Shown: positions 51,632 through 60,830 of the stretch, one piece after another | Layout: every line of letters begins with the position of its first letter | Position numbering within the stretch: position 1 is the first letter of the stretch | From: Ellagibacter isourolithinifaciens | GTDB taxonomy: Bacteria > Actinomycetota > Coriobacteriia > Coriobacteriales > Eggerthellaceae | Reading direction: 5' to 3' | DNA length: 64,000 nt | NCBI RefSeq assembly: GCF_008831035.1 | Contig: NZ_WAJR01000010.1 | Location: 1-64,000 of the forward strand | Made by a program: the position numbers and the translations under genes | Notes under the pieces: generated by a model | Seen by the model: the letters and a program-made list of their open reading frames with translations, nothing else | The model's database searches: none | What the model was told of the DNA's origin: nothing

Positions 51632-52339
51632 ATGGAGAACCCTATCGGCATCATCGGCGCGATGGACGTCGAAGTTGAGCTGCTGAAAGAGAACATGGCC
51701 GCGGAGGGCGCGGTCGAGACCTCCCACACCGGGCAGCTCTCGTTTTTCACCGGCACCTTATCGGGCGCGCCCGTCGTCGTCGCACAGTGCGACGTCGGCA
51801 TGGTGAATGCGGCCGCCCACACGCAGCTGCTCATCGATCGTTTCGCCGTGCGCGGCGTGGTGAACACCGGCGTCGCGGGGTCGCTTGACGCCTCGATCGA
51901 CATCGGGGATATCGTGGTGGCGACCGACGCCGTGAACCACCTGATGGACGTGAGGAACCTCGGTTACGCCCCAGGGCAAACGCCAGGGCTGTCCACACTC
52001 GCCTTCCCCGCCGACGAGGCGCTCCGACGCGCAGCGGTGGACGCCGCAGCCGAGCTCGACATCCAAACCTGGGAAGGCCGTGTGGCCTCGGGCGATGTCT
52101 TCGTGCGCGAGGACGCCGACAAAAACCGCATCGCCGACACGTTCGACGCGAGCTGCTGCGAGATGGAAGGCGCGGCGATTGCCCAGGTCTGCTGGCTGAA
52201 CCGCGTTCCCTTCGCCATCGTGCGAGCCATCTCCGACAAGGCGGACGGCACCGACTATATCGACTACCCCACCTTCGAGGCGCAGGCGGCGCGCCAGTGC
52301 GCTGCGCTCGTCACGCGGATGATAGGCCGCCTCGTGTAA
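51632..52339 (+). CDS. mtnN: 5'-methylthioadenosine/S-adenosylhomocysteine nucleosidase
   Basis: Hydrolyses SAH and MTA to adenine and the thioribose; it supplies the LuxS substrate. The 235 residues show IGIIGAMDVEVELL, CDVGMVNAAAHTQLLI, VVNTGVAGSL, CCEMEGAAIAQVC (catalytic and ribose-binding region) and RAISDKADG with the catalytic aspartate. The stop overlaps the crcB start by one base (TAATG). Confidence 0.95.
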   Translation: MENPIGIIGAMDVEVELLKENMAAEGAVETSHTGQLSFFTGTLSGAPVVVAQCDVGMVNAAAHTQLLIDRFAVRGVVNTGVAGSLDASIDIGDIVVATDAVNHLMDVRNLGYAPGQTPGLSTLAFPADEALRRAAVDAAAELDIQTWEGRVASGDVFVREDADKNRIADTFDASCCEMEGAAIAQVCWLNRVPFAIVRAISDKADGTDYIDYPTFEAQAARQCAALVTRMIGRLV

Positions 52340-52962
52340 TGTCCGCCCAAACACATACCGCCGCCCGCGCGCAAAAGCTGCTGCGCCGCAAGGGAACACT
52401 CACGCCGCTCATCTTGGGCATGGGATTCATCGGCGCCTCGCTTCGCTATCTTCTGGAATGTGCGCTGCCCGCAAACGGCGGCTTTCCTGCGGCAACGCTC
52501 GTCATCAACATCTTCGGCTGTTTCGTGCTGGAGCTGGTGAACCAGTACGTGGGGCGCCGCATGCATCTGCCGGGCGCTCTCGTGAAGTCGCTCGGCGTGG
52601 GGCTTGTGGGCGCCTTCACCACAATATCAGCGTTCTCGACCGAGTGCCTCGCTTTTCTGCAGGCAGGCGAGGTCGGCCTGTGGACAGCCTATATCGTAGC
52701 GACGCTCGCGACGACGTTTCTTGCCTCGCTTGCAGGACACGCCGCTTGTCGCGGCCTCGATGCTCGCCGCCTTGCGCACATCGAGCGACGCCGCGAAGCC
52801 ATTCATCGGGCACATGCCACACGCCGAGCAAAGGTGATGCGGGAAGCCGATAGGGCAAAAGGCCAAGCCCGAAACGCCTTCGCACAGGAGTGGGGCAAGG
52901 ATTGCGAGGGTAACCCAACTGTGGAGGATTCCTCCCCCGAAGATGAGGGAGGCAAACGATGA
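52339..52962 (+). CDS. crcB: Fluoride channel CrcB/Fluc, first subunit
   Basis: A 207-residue membrane protein. Residues 20-140 are a Fluc fold with IGASLRYLLE, FPAATLVINIFGCFVLE and VGAFTTISAFSTE, the conserved asparagine and phenylalanine track of fluoride channels. A charged tail of about 60 residues, rich in arginine, alanine and glutamate, is added and is not part of the channel. The next gene encodes a second Fluc; paired genes usually form heterodimers with opposite topology. ATG overlaps the mtnN stop. Confidence 0.9.
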   Translation: MSAQTHTAARAQKLLRRKGTLTPLILGMGFIGASLRYLLECALPANGGFPAATLVINIFGCFVLELVNQYVGRRMHLPGALVKSLGVGLVGAFTTISAFSTECLAFLQAGEVGLWTAYIVATLATTFLASLAGHAACRGLDARRLAHIERRREAIHRAHATRRAKVMREADRAKGQARNAFAQEWGKDCEGNPTVEDSSPEDEGGKR

Positions 52963-53333
52963 GTCCCCTTCTGCTTGTCGCCGTAGGATTCGGCGGTGCC
53001 TTGGGAGCGCTTTGCCGCAGTAAGGCAACGGGCTTTCTCAAGGCACTCACGCACGGGGATTTCCCTGTAGCGACGCTCATCATCAACATCTGCTCGTGCA
53101 CCTTGGCGGGAATCGCCTTGGCGGTTCAGGCTGATCTTAACGAGGTGCTCTACCTCGCGGCGACTATGGGCTTTCTCGGCGGGTTCTCCACATTGTCGAC
53201 CATGAACTACGAGGCGGTGGAGCTTGTTTTGGGTGGTAAGCGCGCGCTTGGCGCCGGATACCTTGCTGCGACTTACGCAACCACGCTGGGCGCCGCAGCG
53301 CTCGGGTTCGCCATCGCGAGCGCGGTTATGTAG
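52959..53333 (+). CDS. crcB: Fluoride channel CrcB/Fluc, second subunit
   Basis: A 124-residue Fluc subunit with four helices, FGGALGALCRSKATG, FPVATLIINICSCTLAG and MGFLGGFSTLSTMNYE. It overlaps the first subunit by 4 bp (ATGA), so the two are translated together and probably assemble as a heterodimer exporting F-. No fluoride (crcB) riboswitch was seen upstream; the pair is transcribed with luxS-mtnN. Its 3' end overlaps the convergent BspA-like remnant by 61 bp. Confidence 0.92.
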   Translation: MSPLLLVAVGFGGALGALCRSKATGFLKALTHGDFPVATLIINICSCTLAGIALAVQADLNEVLYLAATMGFLGGFSTLSTMNYEAVELVLGGKRALGAGYLAATYATTLGAAALGFAIASAVM

Positions 53334-54875
53334 GCCTCGCGCCCGGCTGCCGCCAGGCCTTCCACGGCGATGGCGTGGTTTTCGCTGTTAGGGGCGCTCG
53401 CGCCGGGCGCGGTGTCCGCGCCGCCCGCGGCGTTCTCGGAGCCCGCGCATCCCGCATTGCCCGAATCTTCCGCAGCACCCGCACCGTACGCGCTTTCCGC
53501 AGCGCCTGTGGGATCCGCTCCATTCGAGACATCTGAGTCATCTTCTGCAGCATCGCCTTCCCCACCAGGCGCGACGGCGCGATATGTGTCCGCCTTGTTG
53601 CCAGGCACGGCGGAAGGCCGATAGGAGGCCCCATCCGATGCGGCATGCCACAGGCCGTCCGCCCCGGGAATATCCCCAGCGCTCGGCTGCGGCAGGAAGC
53701 ACTTAGAGCCAACCCAGGCAAACGACTCGCCGAGCGTCACCTCTGCAAGCCTGGAGCAGCCGGTGAACAGGTCTGCCATAGTCTCCACATTCGACGTGTC
53801 GAACGAGGACAGGTCGAGAGTGGCAAGCGAGGCGCAGTTGTAGAACATCGACGCGAAGGTGGTTGCGGCGCTTGTGTCGAAGTGCGACAAATCGAGGGAC
53901 CTAAGCGAGCTGCACCCGTAGAACATCTCCTTGAATGTGGTAACGTTGCCCGTCTCGAACGACGAGACGTCGAGCTCCTCAAGGGATGCGCATTGGATGA
54001 ACATCTGCCTGAAGTTATTCCCGCTCGATGTGTCCCAATCTGCGAGGTTTACGCTCCGAAGCGACGAGCAGTCCTGAAACACGTCGGCAAACGACCTGAC
54101 AGAGCTTGTGTCAAGCGTAGAAAGATCGATATCTGTGAGGGACTTGCACCCCGAGAAAGCATATTCCAGGCTCGTCGTTTTCGACGTATCGAGCTTGGAA
54201 AGGTTGACCGACAAGAGATTGGCGCAGTTGAAGAACCATGCATACATCGTCTGCGGGGCGACTCCCTCATCGACGACCGCGACGCGCTCTATTTTGCGCG
54301 CGATGCCTTTCCACGGCGGAGTGCTCTTCGTATTCTGGATATTTGCGTACACCGCCGTCGCCGTCTTGCCCTCGAAGACGCTTCCCTCGACGGGCAGGGC
54401 GCGGCGCTTATAGAAAGTGAGCGAGGCATCGTCTTCGGAATAGACTGCGAACGGGACGGAATCCGAAGCACTCGGTTCTGTCGACTGAGCACAGAAGAGA
54501 AACGACGCCGAAAGCAGCGTCACGGGGTGCTGGGCTGCTTGCTCGAACAGGGCGGCATGCACAGCGGGATCGAGCCGGGACACCGCCCAGCTCACATCGA
54601 GCGACCCTTTCGCGGGAACGATCAGCGTCGGGTCGTAGGAAGCGAAGCCTCCTGAGTAGTCGAGCAGTGTCGACCCGTTTGCCTTCGCCGAAGCTGAGAT
54701 GCCGTCGTAGGCGGTAGTCGCCGTGGCCATAGCAAGACGCGCAGGGGTGCTGCCGGAGTTCTCGATCTTCCACGAAGTCGGCGCCACAACTGTCCCGTCG
54801 GAGTATTGCTCTAGTGATTCGCGCGCTATTTCTGTTCAGCGGCGCTGTAGCGAGACGATTACCCTGGCAGAAAAG
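53273..54875 (-). pseudogene. BspA-like leucine-rich repeat surface protein, truncated at both ends
   Basis: Seven or more DUF285/BspA repeats (units such as CSSLRSVNLADWDTSS and CASLATLDLSSFDTSN) lie in the middle, after a beta domain and before an alanine/glycine-rich stalk. The frame could start at GTG 54787, but coding-like sequence continues upstream (ISFSARVIV...SLEQYSDGTVV) across an in-frame TGA at 54836-54838 up to the end of the copper chaperone gene. There is no signal peptide. The last residues are antisense to crcB, and no sortase or membrane anchor remains. It is best read as a gene fragment of a surface protein. Confidence 0.7.
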
Positions 54876-55262
54876 CTAATCGCGATGCGACACGTAATAT
54901 CCCGCGTCCTCCACCGCTCGTTCGACAGCGTCGCGGTCGATAGGGGATTTCGCCAAAATGTGAGCCATGCCCGACCCCAGGTCGACCCTCGCCCATATCC
55001 CCGGCTGAGCATTGAGGGCGTTCTGCACGCGCCCGACGCATTTTTCGCAGGTCATCCCCTTCACCTTAACGTCAAGCAAATAGGGATAGTTCGCCTCGTC
55101 AGTGTCTTCCACCGTAACAGCAGCCACCTTCTTCGCCTTGGGAGCTTTCGGGCCGCCGCCGCAGCAGTCATCCTTGAGCGAGAACACGCGGTAGGCTCGG
55201 CGAAGCGCGAAGACCATAAGGATTGCGATAGCGACGATGATGATCAAGGTTGGTGCATTCAT
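54876..55262 (-). CDS. Membrane-anchored HMA-domain copper chaperone
   Basis: A 128-residue protein: one N-terminal helix (about 5-20), a short CCGGG motif (C33, C34), then a heavy-metal-associated domain with GMTCEKC (C72, C75) and the usual ferredoxin-like pattern. It should carry Cu(I) at the cytoplasmic face, tethered to the membrane, unlike soluble CopZ. The ATG at 55262 has GGAGGAG upstream. A CsoR-like palindrome lies about 127 bp upstream. No copper ATPase is present in the window. Confidence 0.85.
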   Translation of the reverse strand: MNAPTLIIIVAIAILMVFALRRAYRVFSLKDDCCGGGPKAPKAKKVAAVTVEDTDEANYPYLLDVKVKGMTCEKCVGRVQNALNAQPGIWARVDLGSGMAHILAKSPIDRDAVERAVEDAGYYVSHRD

Positions 55263-55388
55263 TCGGCAGCTCCTCCGAAAGCCTTCGCTTCTTGATACGC
55301 AAGAAGTTTTCCTTTTGATACTTTCGGCAGTGTACCACGAGAAGTTAGCGAGGGAAAACCGTCGCGAAAGAAGACGCCACAGAGTATC

Positions 55389-55411
55389 CATATACCCTCA
55401 GGGGGTATATG
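55389..55411 (-). promoter_or_regulatory. CsoR/CstR-type operator candidate
   Basis: CATATACCC (55389-55397) and GGGTATATG (55403-55411) form a 9-bp perfect palindrome with a 5-bp centre. The ATACCC...GGGTAT core is the form bound by CsoR-family metal/sulfur repressors. It precedes the copper chaperone gene on the minus strand. Confidence 0.7.
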
Positions 55412-55477
55412 AGAATGCACGAGCCAGCAGTGATTCGGCGCCGAGGGGCGCAGAAGGCGGTTGAAGCTCCCGACCGA

Positions 55478-58108
55478 CTATTCCCCCAGGTCCTCGGCGA
55501 ACCCTACGCGATAGTTCGCGAACACCACCCCGTCACCTGCCTGTGTGGCGTCCAAATCGACATCGGCCGCTATCGCGAAATCGCTGTCGCCTTCCGCATC
55601 GTGGAAAATCTGGCGCACATGCCATACGTGGGCCGATTCCTCGTCGGACTCGTCGAGCACGAGATAGGCCTTCGAGCGCGCATCTGCATCGAGGAGCACC
55701 TCTTCGTGTGCGTCGTAGAACTCGTCGAGCGCCACCGCCCAAGCACGCTCGCCGAAGCCCCAGTCCGCATCCATCTCGCCAAGCGTCGCAACGTCGCGGT
55801 GCGCCGCCGCACGCACACGGCTGAACAGGGCGTTCCGCACAAGAACGGTAAGCCCGCGACGATCGCGTACCACTGGCTCGTCCTCGGGCGAAGGCGGCGC
55901 GGCATCGAGCGCGGCGCCCGCGTTTTCCCACTCGTCAACTAAGCTCGAGTCGACCGAGCGCACGATAAGCCCCAGCCAAGCGACGACGTCCTCGAGCCGC
56001 TCGTCGCGCTTGCCCTCGGGAACCGTGCGGTCGAGGGCGCGAAACGCCTCGGACAGATATCTGAGAAGGGCACCCTCGTAGCGCGTAATCCCCAGCTTCT
56101 GGATATACCCCTTGAAGTCCGCGGCGCTCTCCAGCATGTCGCGCAGCACCGACTTCGGGCGCAGGCAGAAGTCGCGCGCCCACGGCACGCCCTCGCAGTA
56201 TTTCTCGAAGGCGGCATCGAGCAAATCTTCAAGGGGCTTTTCGTAGGTCACGTCCGCGATGCGCTCGAGACGCTCCTCGTATTCCACGCCGTCCATCTTC
56301 ATCTCGGCCATGGCGCGGTCGCGCGCACGGCGCTCCTGGGCGCGCAGCACCTGGCGCGGATCCTCAAGCGTCGCCTCGACCATCGACACCACGTTGAGCG
56401 CATAGTCATCATCTTCAGGGTCCAAAAGTTCCAAAGCCGCGAGCAAGAAGGGCGAAAGCGGCTGGTCGAGCGCGAAGTCTTCAGGAAGGTCAACCGTCAC
56501 ATAGTAGCTTGCGCCCCCGTCGGGCAGATCCTCTTTCACGACCACACCCGCGGCGATGAGCGTGGCGAACACCTCGTCGGCACGCTGCGAGAGCGCCACC
56601 TTCTCCTCGTCGGTTTGCAGCGAGTCGGCAATGAGCTCCTCCACGCGGGCGCGGGCGTCGCCCCCCTGCTCCACCTCGGCGAGCACCATCGAGTGGGTGA
56701 CGCGCATGCGGGGCGTGAGCTTCTCGGGAACCGATTCCACCAGGCGGTTGAAGGTGTCCTCGCTCCAGTTGACGAAGTTCTCGGGCGGTTTCTTCTTCTT
56801 GATCTTGCGGAGCTTCTTCGGATCGCCCGCAGCCTTCACCTCGGCCTTGTGGTTCTCGATCTCGTGCTCGGGCGCCTCGGCGATGACCACGCCTTCGGCG
56901 TCGAAGCCCGATCGCCCTGCGCGCCCTGCGATCTGGTGGAACTCGCGCGAGCGCAGACGGCGCATCTTGTGGCCGTCGAACTTCGTGAGCGCGGTGAGCA
57001 CGACGGTGTGGATGGGCACATTGATGCCCACGCCGAGCGTGTCGGTTCCGCAGATGACGGGGAGAACACCCTGCTGGGCGAGCTTTTCCACCAGCAGGCG
57101 ATAACGGGGCAGCATCCCTGCGTGATGCACGCCGACACCGCAGCCGAGCAGGCGCTTCAACGTCTTGCCGAACGCCGTGGTAAATCGCGCGCCCTTCATG
57201 GCCTCCTTCACCGCCTCGCGCTGTTCCTTCGTCGCCACGCCGTAGCTCGCCAGTGCCGACGCGCTCGAAAGCGCCGCGTCCTGTGAGAAGTGGACGATGT
57301 AGAGCGGACCCTCCCCTTTTCGCAGCGCGAGCTCGACGGTGCCCTCAAGCGACGTGAGCGCGTATTCGTAGGAAAGCGGCACCGGGCGCGGCGCGTCGAT
57401 GATGCGGGAGACGTCCTTGCCCGTCTGGCGCTCGAGCAGCCCAGCGATCTGGTCAACGTCGCCAAGTGTGGCGCTCATCAGCAAAAACTGCACATTGGGA
57501 AGCGCAAGCAGCGGCACCTGCCAGGCCCAGCCGCGATCGGAGTCGGAGAAGAAGTGGAACTCGTCCATGGCGACGCTCTCAATGGGGGCGTCCTTTCCCT
57601 CGGCGAGCGCCTGATTCGCGAGAATCTCCTCCGTGCAGCAGATGACCGGGGCAGACGTGTTGATGTGCACATCTCCCGTGATCATACCCACGTTCTCGCG
57701 GCCTAAGATGTCCACCAGGTTGAAGAACTTCTCGCTCACAAGCGCCTTGATGGGCGCCGTGTAGTAAGAGCGCTCGCCGAAGCACATCGCGATGAAGTGC
57801 ATGCCAAGCGCGACGAGCGATTTACCCGAACCGGTCGGCGTACCCAAGATCACGTGGTCGCCGACCATGATGGACATGAGGGCCTCTTCCTGATGGGGCC
57901 ACAGCTCGATGCCGCGCGATTCGACCCAGCCGATGAACGCCTCGTAGGCTTCTTCCTCCGTAAGGTTAGGGTTCTCATCGTAGAGCTTGCAGGCAAGTGC
58001 GCCGAGCTCGCCAGGCTCATGCGCGCGGGATGCGTCGGCAAGCTGTGCGACCTCGCTCTCGGGGGTCGTGACGTGGACAGATGCGCCGTCGTTGGTTCGT
58101 TCAGACAA
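55478..58108 (-). CDS. SKI2-type DEAD/DEAH helicase with DUF3516 C-terminal region
   Basis: An 876-residue superfamily 2 helicase: Walker A LGTPTGSGKS (88-97), DEFHFF as the DExH box, LMSATLG (motif III), GTDTLGVGINVP and FHQIAGRAGRSG (motif VI). The C-terminal half (about 480-876) is the DUF3516-type region found in actinobacterial homologues. It probably remodels RNA or RNA-protein complexes; the substrate is unknown. It lies downstream of the WYL regulator gene on the same strand, 123 bp apart. Confidence 0.87.
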   Translation of the reverse strand: MSERTNDGASVHVTTPESEVAQLADASRAHEPGELGALACKLYDENPNLTEEEAYEAFIGWVESRGIELWPHQEEALMSIMVGDHVILGTPTGSGKSLVALGMHFIAMCFGERSYYTAPIKALVSEKFFNLVDILGRENVGMITGDVHINTSAPVICCTEEILANQALAEGKDAPIESVAMDEFHFFSDSDRGWAWQVPLLALPNVQFLLMSATLGDVDQIAGLLERQTGKDVSRIIDAPRPVPLSYEYALTSLEGTVELALRKGEGPLYIVHFSQDAALSSASALASYGVATKEQREAVKEAMKGARFTTAFGKTLKRLLGCGVGVHHAGMLPRYRLLVEKLAQQGVLPVICGTDTLGVGINVPIHTVVLTALTKFDGHKMRRLRSREFHQIAGRAGRSGFDAEGVVIAEAPEHEIENHKAEVKAAGDPKKLRKIKKKKPPENFVNWSEDTFNRLVESVPEKLTPRMRVTHSMVLAEVEQGGDARARVEELIADSLQTDEEKVALSQRADEVFATLIAAGVVVKEDLPDGGASYYVTVDLPEDFALDQPLSPFLLAALELLDPEDDDYALNVVSMVEATLEDPRQVLRAQERRARDRAMAEMKMDGVEYEERLERIADVTYEKPLEDLLDAAFEKYCEGVPWARDFCLRPKSVLRDMLESAADFKGYIQKLGITRYEGALLRYLSEAFRALDRTVPEGKRDERLEDVVAWLGLIVRSVDSSLVDEWENAGAALDAAPPSPEDEPVVRDRRGLTVLVRNALFSRVRAAAHRDVATLGEMDADWGFGERAWAVALDEFYDAHEEVLLDADARSKAYLVLDESDEESAHVWHVRQIFHDAEGDSDFAIAADVDLDATQAGDGVVFANYRVGFAEDLGE

Positions 58109-58231
58109 AAGTCGCTCCTCGTACAGGTTCGCCCGCGCGACAAAACGACCGGACCTGCTGGCCCGCCCGACTCAGTCACCGCGAATTCGCATTCAGTTCT
58201 TCGAAGTGTAGCGCAGCGCAGCCGAATGATG

Positions 58232-59212
58232 CTAGCACTGCTCAAGAATGGCACGTAGATACTGCTTGTAGCTCTCTGCGAGCGACTCCGGCCCCTCGAT
58301 ACGAACCGTGCCGTTGCACCGCACTAGCCATCCGTAAAACGCAGGGCCTTCCTCAATCCGGGCCTCGATGCGCGCCGTTCCGTCACCGAGGTCGGTGGAG
58401 GCAACGTCGCGTCCGAAGCGGTCGACAACGGCGTTCATGGCGTGGCCATCGGCGATAAGCGTCGCGTCGACGAACGCGCCGCCAGCCGCACCAACGACTG
58501 CATTGTCGAGCCGCTCGACCGAGAAATCGCTTTGACGGGGAACCTTCGCCGCCCGCTCCTCGGAGACCTCCACGTAATCCATGCGCCCAACGCGAAAGCC
58601 CTCGAAGTTGTCGGTTTCGGGATTGTAAGTGACCAGGTAGTACACGCCTTGGTTCACGATGATTTCCACAGGCGTCTCCACATAACGCTCGCCGCTGCGG
58701 CGCATGACCTTCTCTTTCGCGGCGTTGTAGCTGAAATAGCGGAACGACACCTTGCGCTTGCCCGCAATCGCCTCCAAGATGCGGTCGACATTGTAGAGCA
58801 GCGAGTCGCCCTGGATTTTGATGCGCCCGCTTACGGAAAGGTGACGGTCAAGCAGGTCGCGCTCGCGCTTGGGCGCGAGACGCTTGATCGAGCGGACGAG
58901 CGCGTCGGACTTGCGCTGCGTCAAATGGCGCGAACTCTGCACGGCGTCCACGATAAGCATCAGATCGTCAAGCTCGATAGATCGCGTGACAAGGGCGTAC
59001 TCGAGCGGCGCTCGCTGAAACGTCTGGATATCGAGGCCGAATTCCCGCAGCGACTCGATGTCGCGATAGACCGACTTGCGCTCCGCCGTGATGCCGCGAG
59101 CCTCGAGGCGTTCGAGAATCTGCGTCATGGTCAAGCCGGCGACAGCGTCGGTCTCCTCCACGAGCATCTTCGCAATGTAGAGGAGCTTGAGTTTTTGCAA
59201 ATTGGCCGCCAC
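58232..59212 (-). CDS. WYL-domain transcriptional regulator
   Basis: A 326-residue protein with an N-terminal winged HTH (LTMTQILERLEARGITAERK, then SVYRDIESLREFGLDI), a WYL domain (about 150-225; KVSFRYFSYNAAKEK and YYLVTYNPETDNFEGFRVGRM) and a C-terminal WCX extension (IEEGPAFYGWLVRCNGTVRI). WYL regulators sense nucleic acid or nucleotide ligands and often act in DNA damage or defence control. It may regulate the helicase downstream. Confidence 0.9.
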   Translation of the reverse strand: MAANLQKLKLLYIAKMLVEETDAVAGLTMTQILERLEARGITAERKSVYRDIESLREFGLDIQTFQRAPLEYALVTRSIELDDLMLIVDAVQSSRHLTQRKSDALVRSIKRLAPKRERDLLDRHLSVSGRIKIQGDSLLYNVDRILEAIAGKRKVSFRYFSYNAAKEKVMRRSGERYVETPVEIIVNQGVYYLVTYNPETDNFEGFRVGRMDYVEVSEERAAKVPRQSDFSVERLDNAVVGAAGGAFVDATLIADGHAMNAVVDRFGRDVASTDLGDGTARIEARIEEGPAFYGWLVRCNGTVRIEGPESLAESYKQYLRAILEQC

Positions 59213-59382
59213 GGGACACCCTCCCTTTTATGCCTCAGTTACCACACTGATTATACTTCTTTGTTTCCCCAGGTAAACTAGCATTCGTTACAAAAATCAC
59301 GTCGATTATGACATTTACCCGTCCCAAAGTTGTCTCAGAAGACGTCAAATTATCGGAAAGGGCGCAAGCGAGCAAGGTCGGC

Positions 59383-59388
59383 TATAAT
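59383..59388 (+). promoter_or_regulatory. Candidate -10 element of the radical SAM gene
   Basis: A perfect TATAAT about 43 bp before the likely ATG at 59431. No convincing -35 hexamer is present at 16-18 bp. Its position argues that the coding start is 59431 and not the upstream in-frame ATG at 59308. Confidence 0.45.
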
Positions 59389-59430
59389 CGCAAGGCAGAT
59401 GCAACCGGACGACGACTTGGATGTGACTTC

Positions 59431-60717
59431 ATGAACGCAGGCACCCTGGCAGGCAACGATTCCCTTCGCGCAGCGCTGCGCCACTACGACGAGGTCCGCG
59501 AGACCTACCTTCGCGCGCTCGCCGAGCATGGCGTGGAATTCGCGCCCGCAGGCTCCTCCGATGCCGAGATCGCCCAACTGCGAGACGAGCTTGCGCAACG
59601 CGGTGCCGAGTTCCGTAACGCAGGTGCGTCAATTCGCGTGGGCTGGATCTCGAAGGCATGCATCGAGTGCACGGGAAACAAAGGCTCCGAAACGTTTTCC
59701 ACCACATTCAGGTGCCATCGCGACTGCTATTTCTGCTTCAACCACAACCAGGCGGACTACGACAAGTTCGTCCGCGAGGGCTGCCCATGGGAAGAGGGCC
59801 TCGCCCGCGCCGCCGAAACCTACAAAAACGGCCTCGCCGTCATCGGGCTCACGGGAGGCGAGCCGCTTTTGAGCTTCGATGCGTCAATCGCGTTCCTCAA
59901 CCGCGCACGCGAGCTTTTCCCCGAGGCGCACAAGCGCATGTATACCTCGGGCGACCTGCTGACAGAGGACATGACGCGGGCGCTGCGTGATGCGGGGCTG
60001 CAAGAGATCCGCTTCAGCGTGAAGGACTTCGACCCCAAGCCCATGCAGGAGCGCGTGCTCGATGCGATGCGCCTGGCGAAGCGCTACATCCCCGACGTCA
60101 TGGTGGAGATGCCCATCATCCCCGGCACCGAGGCGCGCATGAAAGAGCTGCTCGCGAGCTTCGAGGAAATAGGCATCCGCGGGATCAACATGCTCGAGTT
60201 CTGCTTCCCCTTCCACAGCTGGGACGAGTTCGCGCGCCGCGGGCTTGTCGTGCGCAACCCGCCCTTCGACGTGATGTACGACTACGGATACTCAGGCGGC
60301 CTTCCCATCGCCGGCAGCGAGCAGCTTGCGCTCTCGCTGATGATATGGGCACACGACCAGGGGTTCTCGTTTGGCATGCACTACTGCTCGCTCGACAACA
60401 AGCACCGAAGCGAGATGCGGCAGCGAAACGAGCGCGCCGCCCACGTGCACCCCTGTTTCACCTTCGACAAGGGGGATTTCTTCCTGAAGACAGCGAAGGT
60501 GTTCGGCCCCGACCGCGAGGTGGCGCGTCCCGTCCTCGCCATTGCCGGCTGCGACACGATGGTCGACAGCGACGAGGAGGACTCGACAACTTTCCCCTTG
60601 CGCTATCTGGAGTTTCTGCGCGGCGTGAACGTCACGCCCGCCGTCGCGTATGCCGTGCTCGAGTCTGACGAGAACGGCTCCTACATTCAAGAGCTCGACC
60701 TGCGCGTGGCGGAATAG
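59431..60717 (+). CDS. Radical SAM protein of unknown function
   Basis: A 428-residue protein with FRCHRDCYFCFNHNQ, a CxxxCxxC cluster site (C95, C99, C102), and LTGGEPLLSF as the SAM-binding GGEP motif, giving a standard radical SAM barrel (about 85-300). The N-terminal 85 residues (with CIECTG) and the C-terminal 120 residues with a few cysteines (HPCFTF, IAGCDTM) could bind a further cluster but lack a SPASM motif that I can recognise. It is monocistronic beside a convergent thrH. The reaction cannot be predicted. Confidence 0.82.
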   Translation: MNAGTLAGNDSLRAALRHYDEVRETYLRALAEHGVEFAPAGSSDAEIAQLRDELAQRGAEFRNAGASIRVGWISKACIECTGNKGSETFSTTFRCHRDCYFCFNHNQADYDKFVREGCPWEEGLARAAETYKNGLAVIGLTGGEPLLSFDASIAFLNRARELFPEAHKRMYTSGDLLTEDMTRALRDAGLQEIRFSVKDFDPKPMQERVLDAMRLAKRYIPDVMVEMPIIPGTEARMKELLASFEEIGIRGINMLEFCFPFHSWDEFARRGLVVRNPPFDVMYDYGYSGGLPIAGSEQLALSLMIWAHDQGFSFGMHYCSLDNKHRSEMRQRNERAAHVHPCFTFDKGDFFLKTAKVFGPDREVARPVLAIAGCDTMVDSDEEDSTTFPLRYLEFLRGVNVTPAVAYAVLESDENGSYIQELDLRVAE

Positions 60718-60769
60718 CGCGCTTGGGGCGCCCCGCAGCCTTCGCAACCTAAAAGCCAAGAGAACGACG

Positions 60770-60818
60770 GCCCATCGGCGCGAACGCGATACCAAATGCC
60801 GCGTTCGAGCCGATGGGC
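60770..60818. terminator. Bidirectional hairpin between radical SAM gene and thrH
   Basis: GCCCATCGGC (60770-60779) plus CGAACGCG (60781-60788) pair with CGCGTTCG (60800-60807) plus GCCGATGGGC (60809-60818), 18 bp with one mismatch. It lies between convergent genes. Confidence 0.8.
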
Positions 60819-60830
60819 CTCGGCAGCTTT

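Noticed and set aside
53645-54655. A 336-residue plus-strand frame opposite the BspA-like repeats
   Set aside because: Its apparent repeats mirror the leucine-rich repeat units on the other strand; no independent coding signal is seen.
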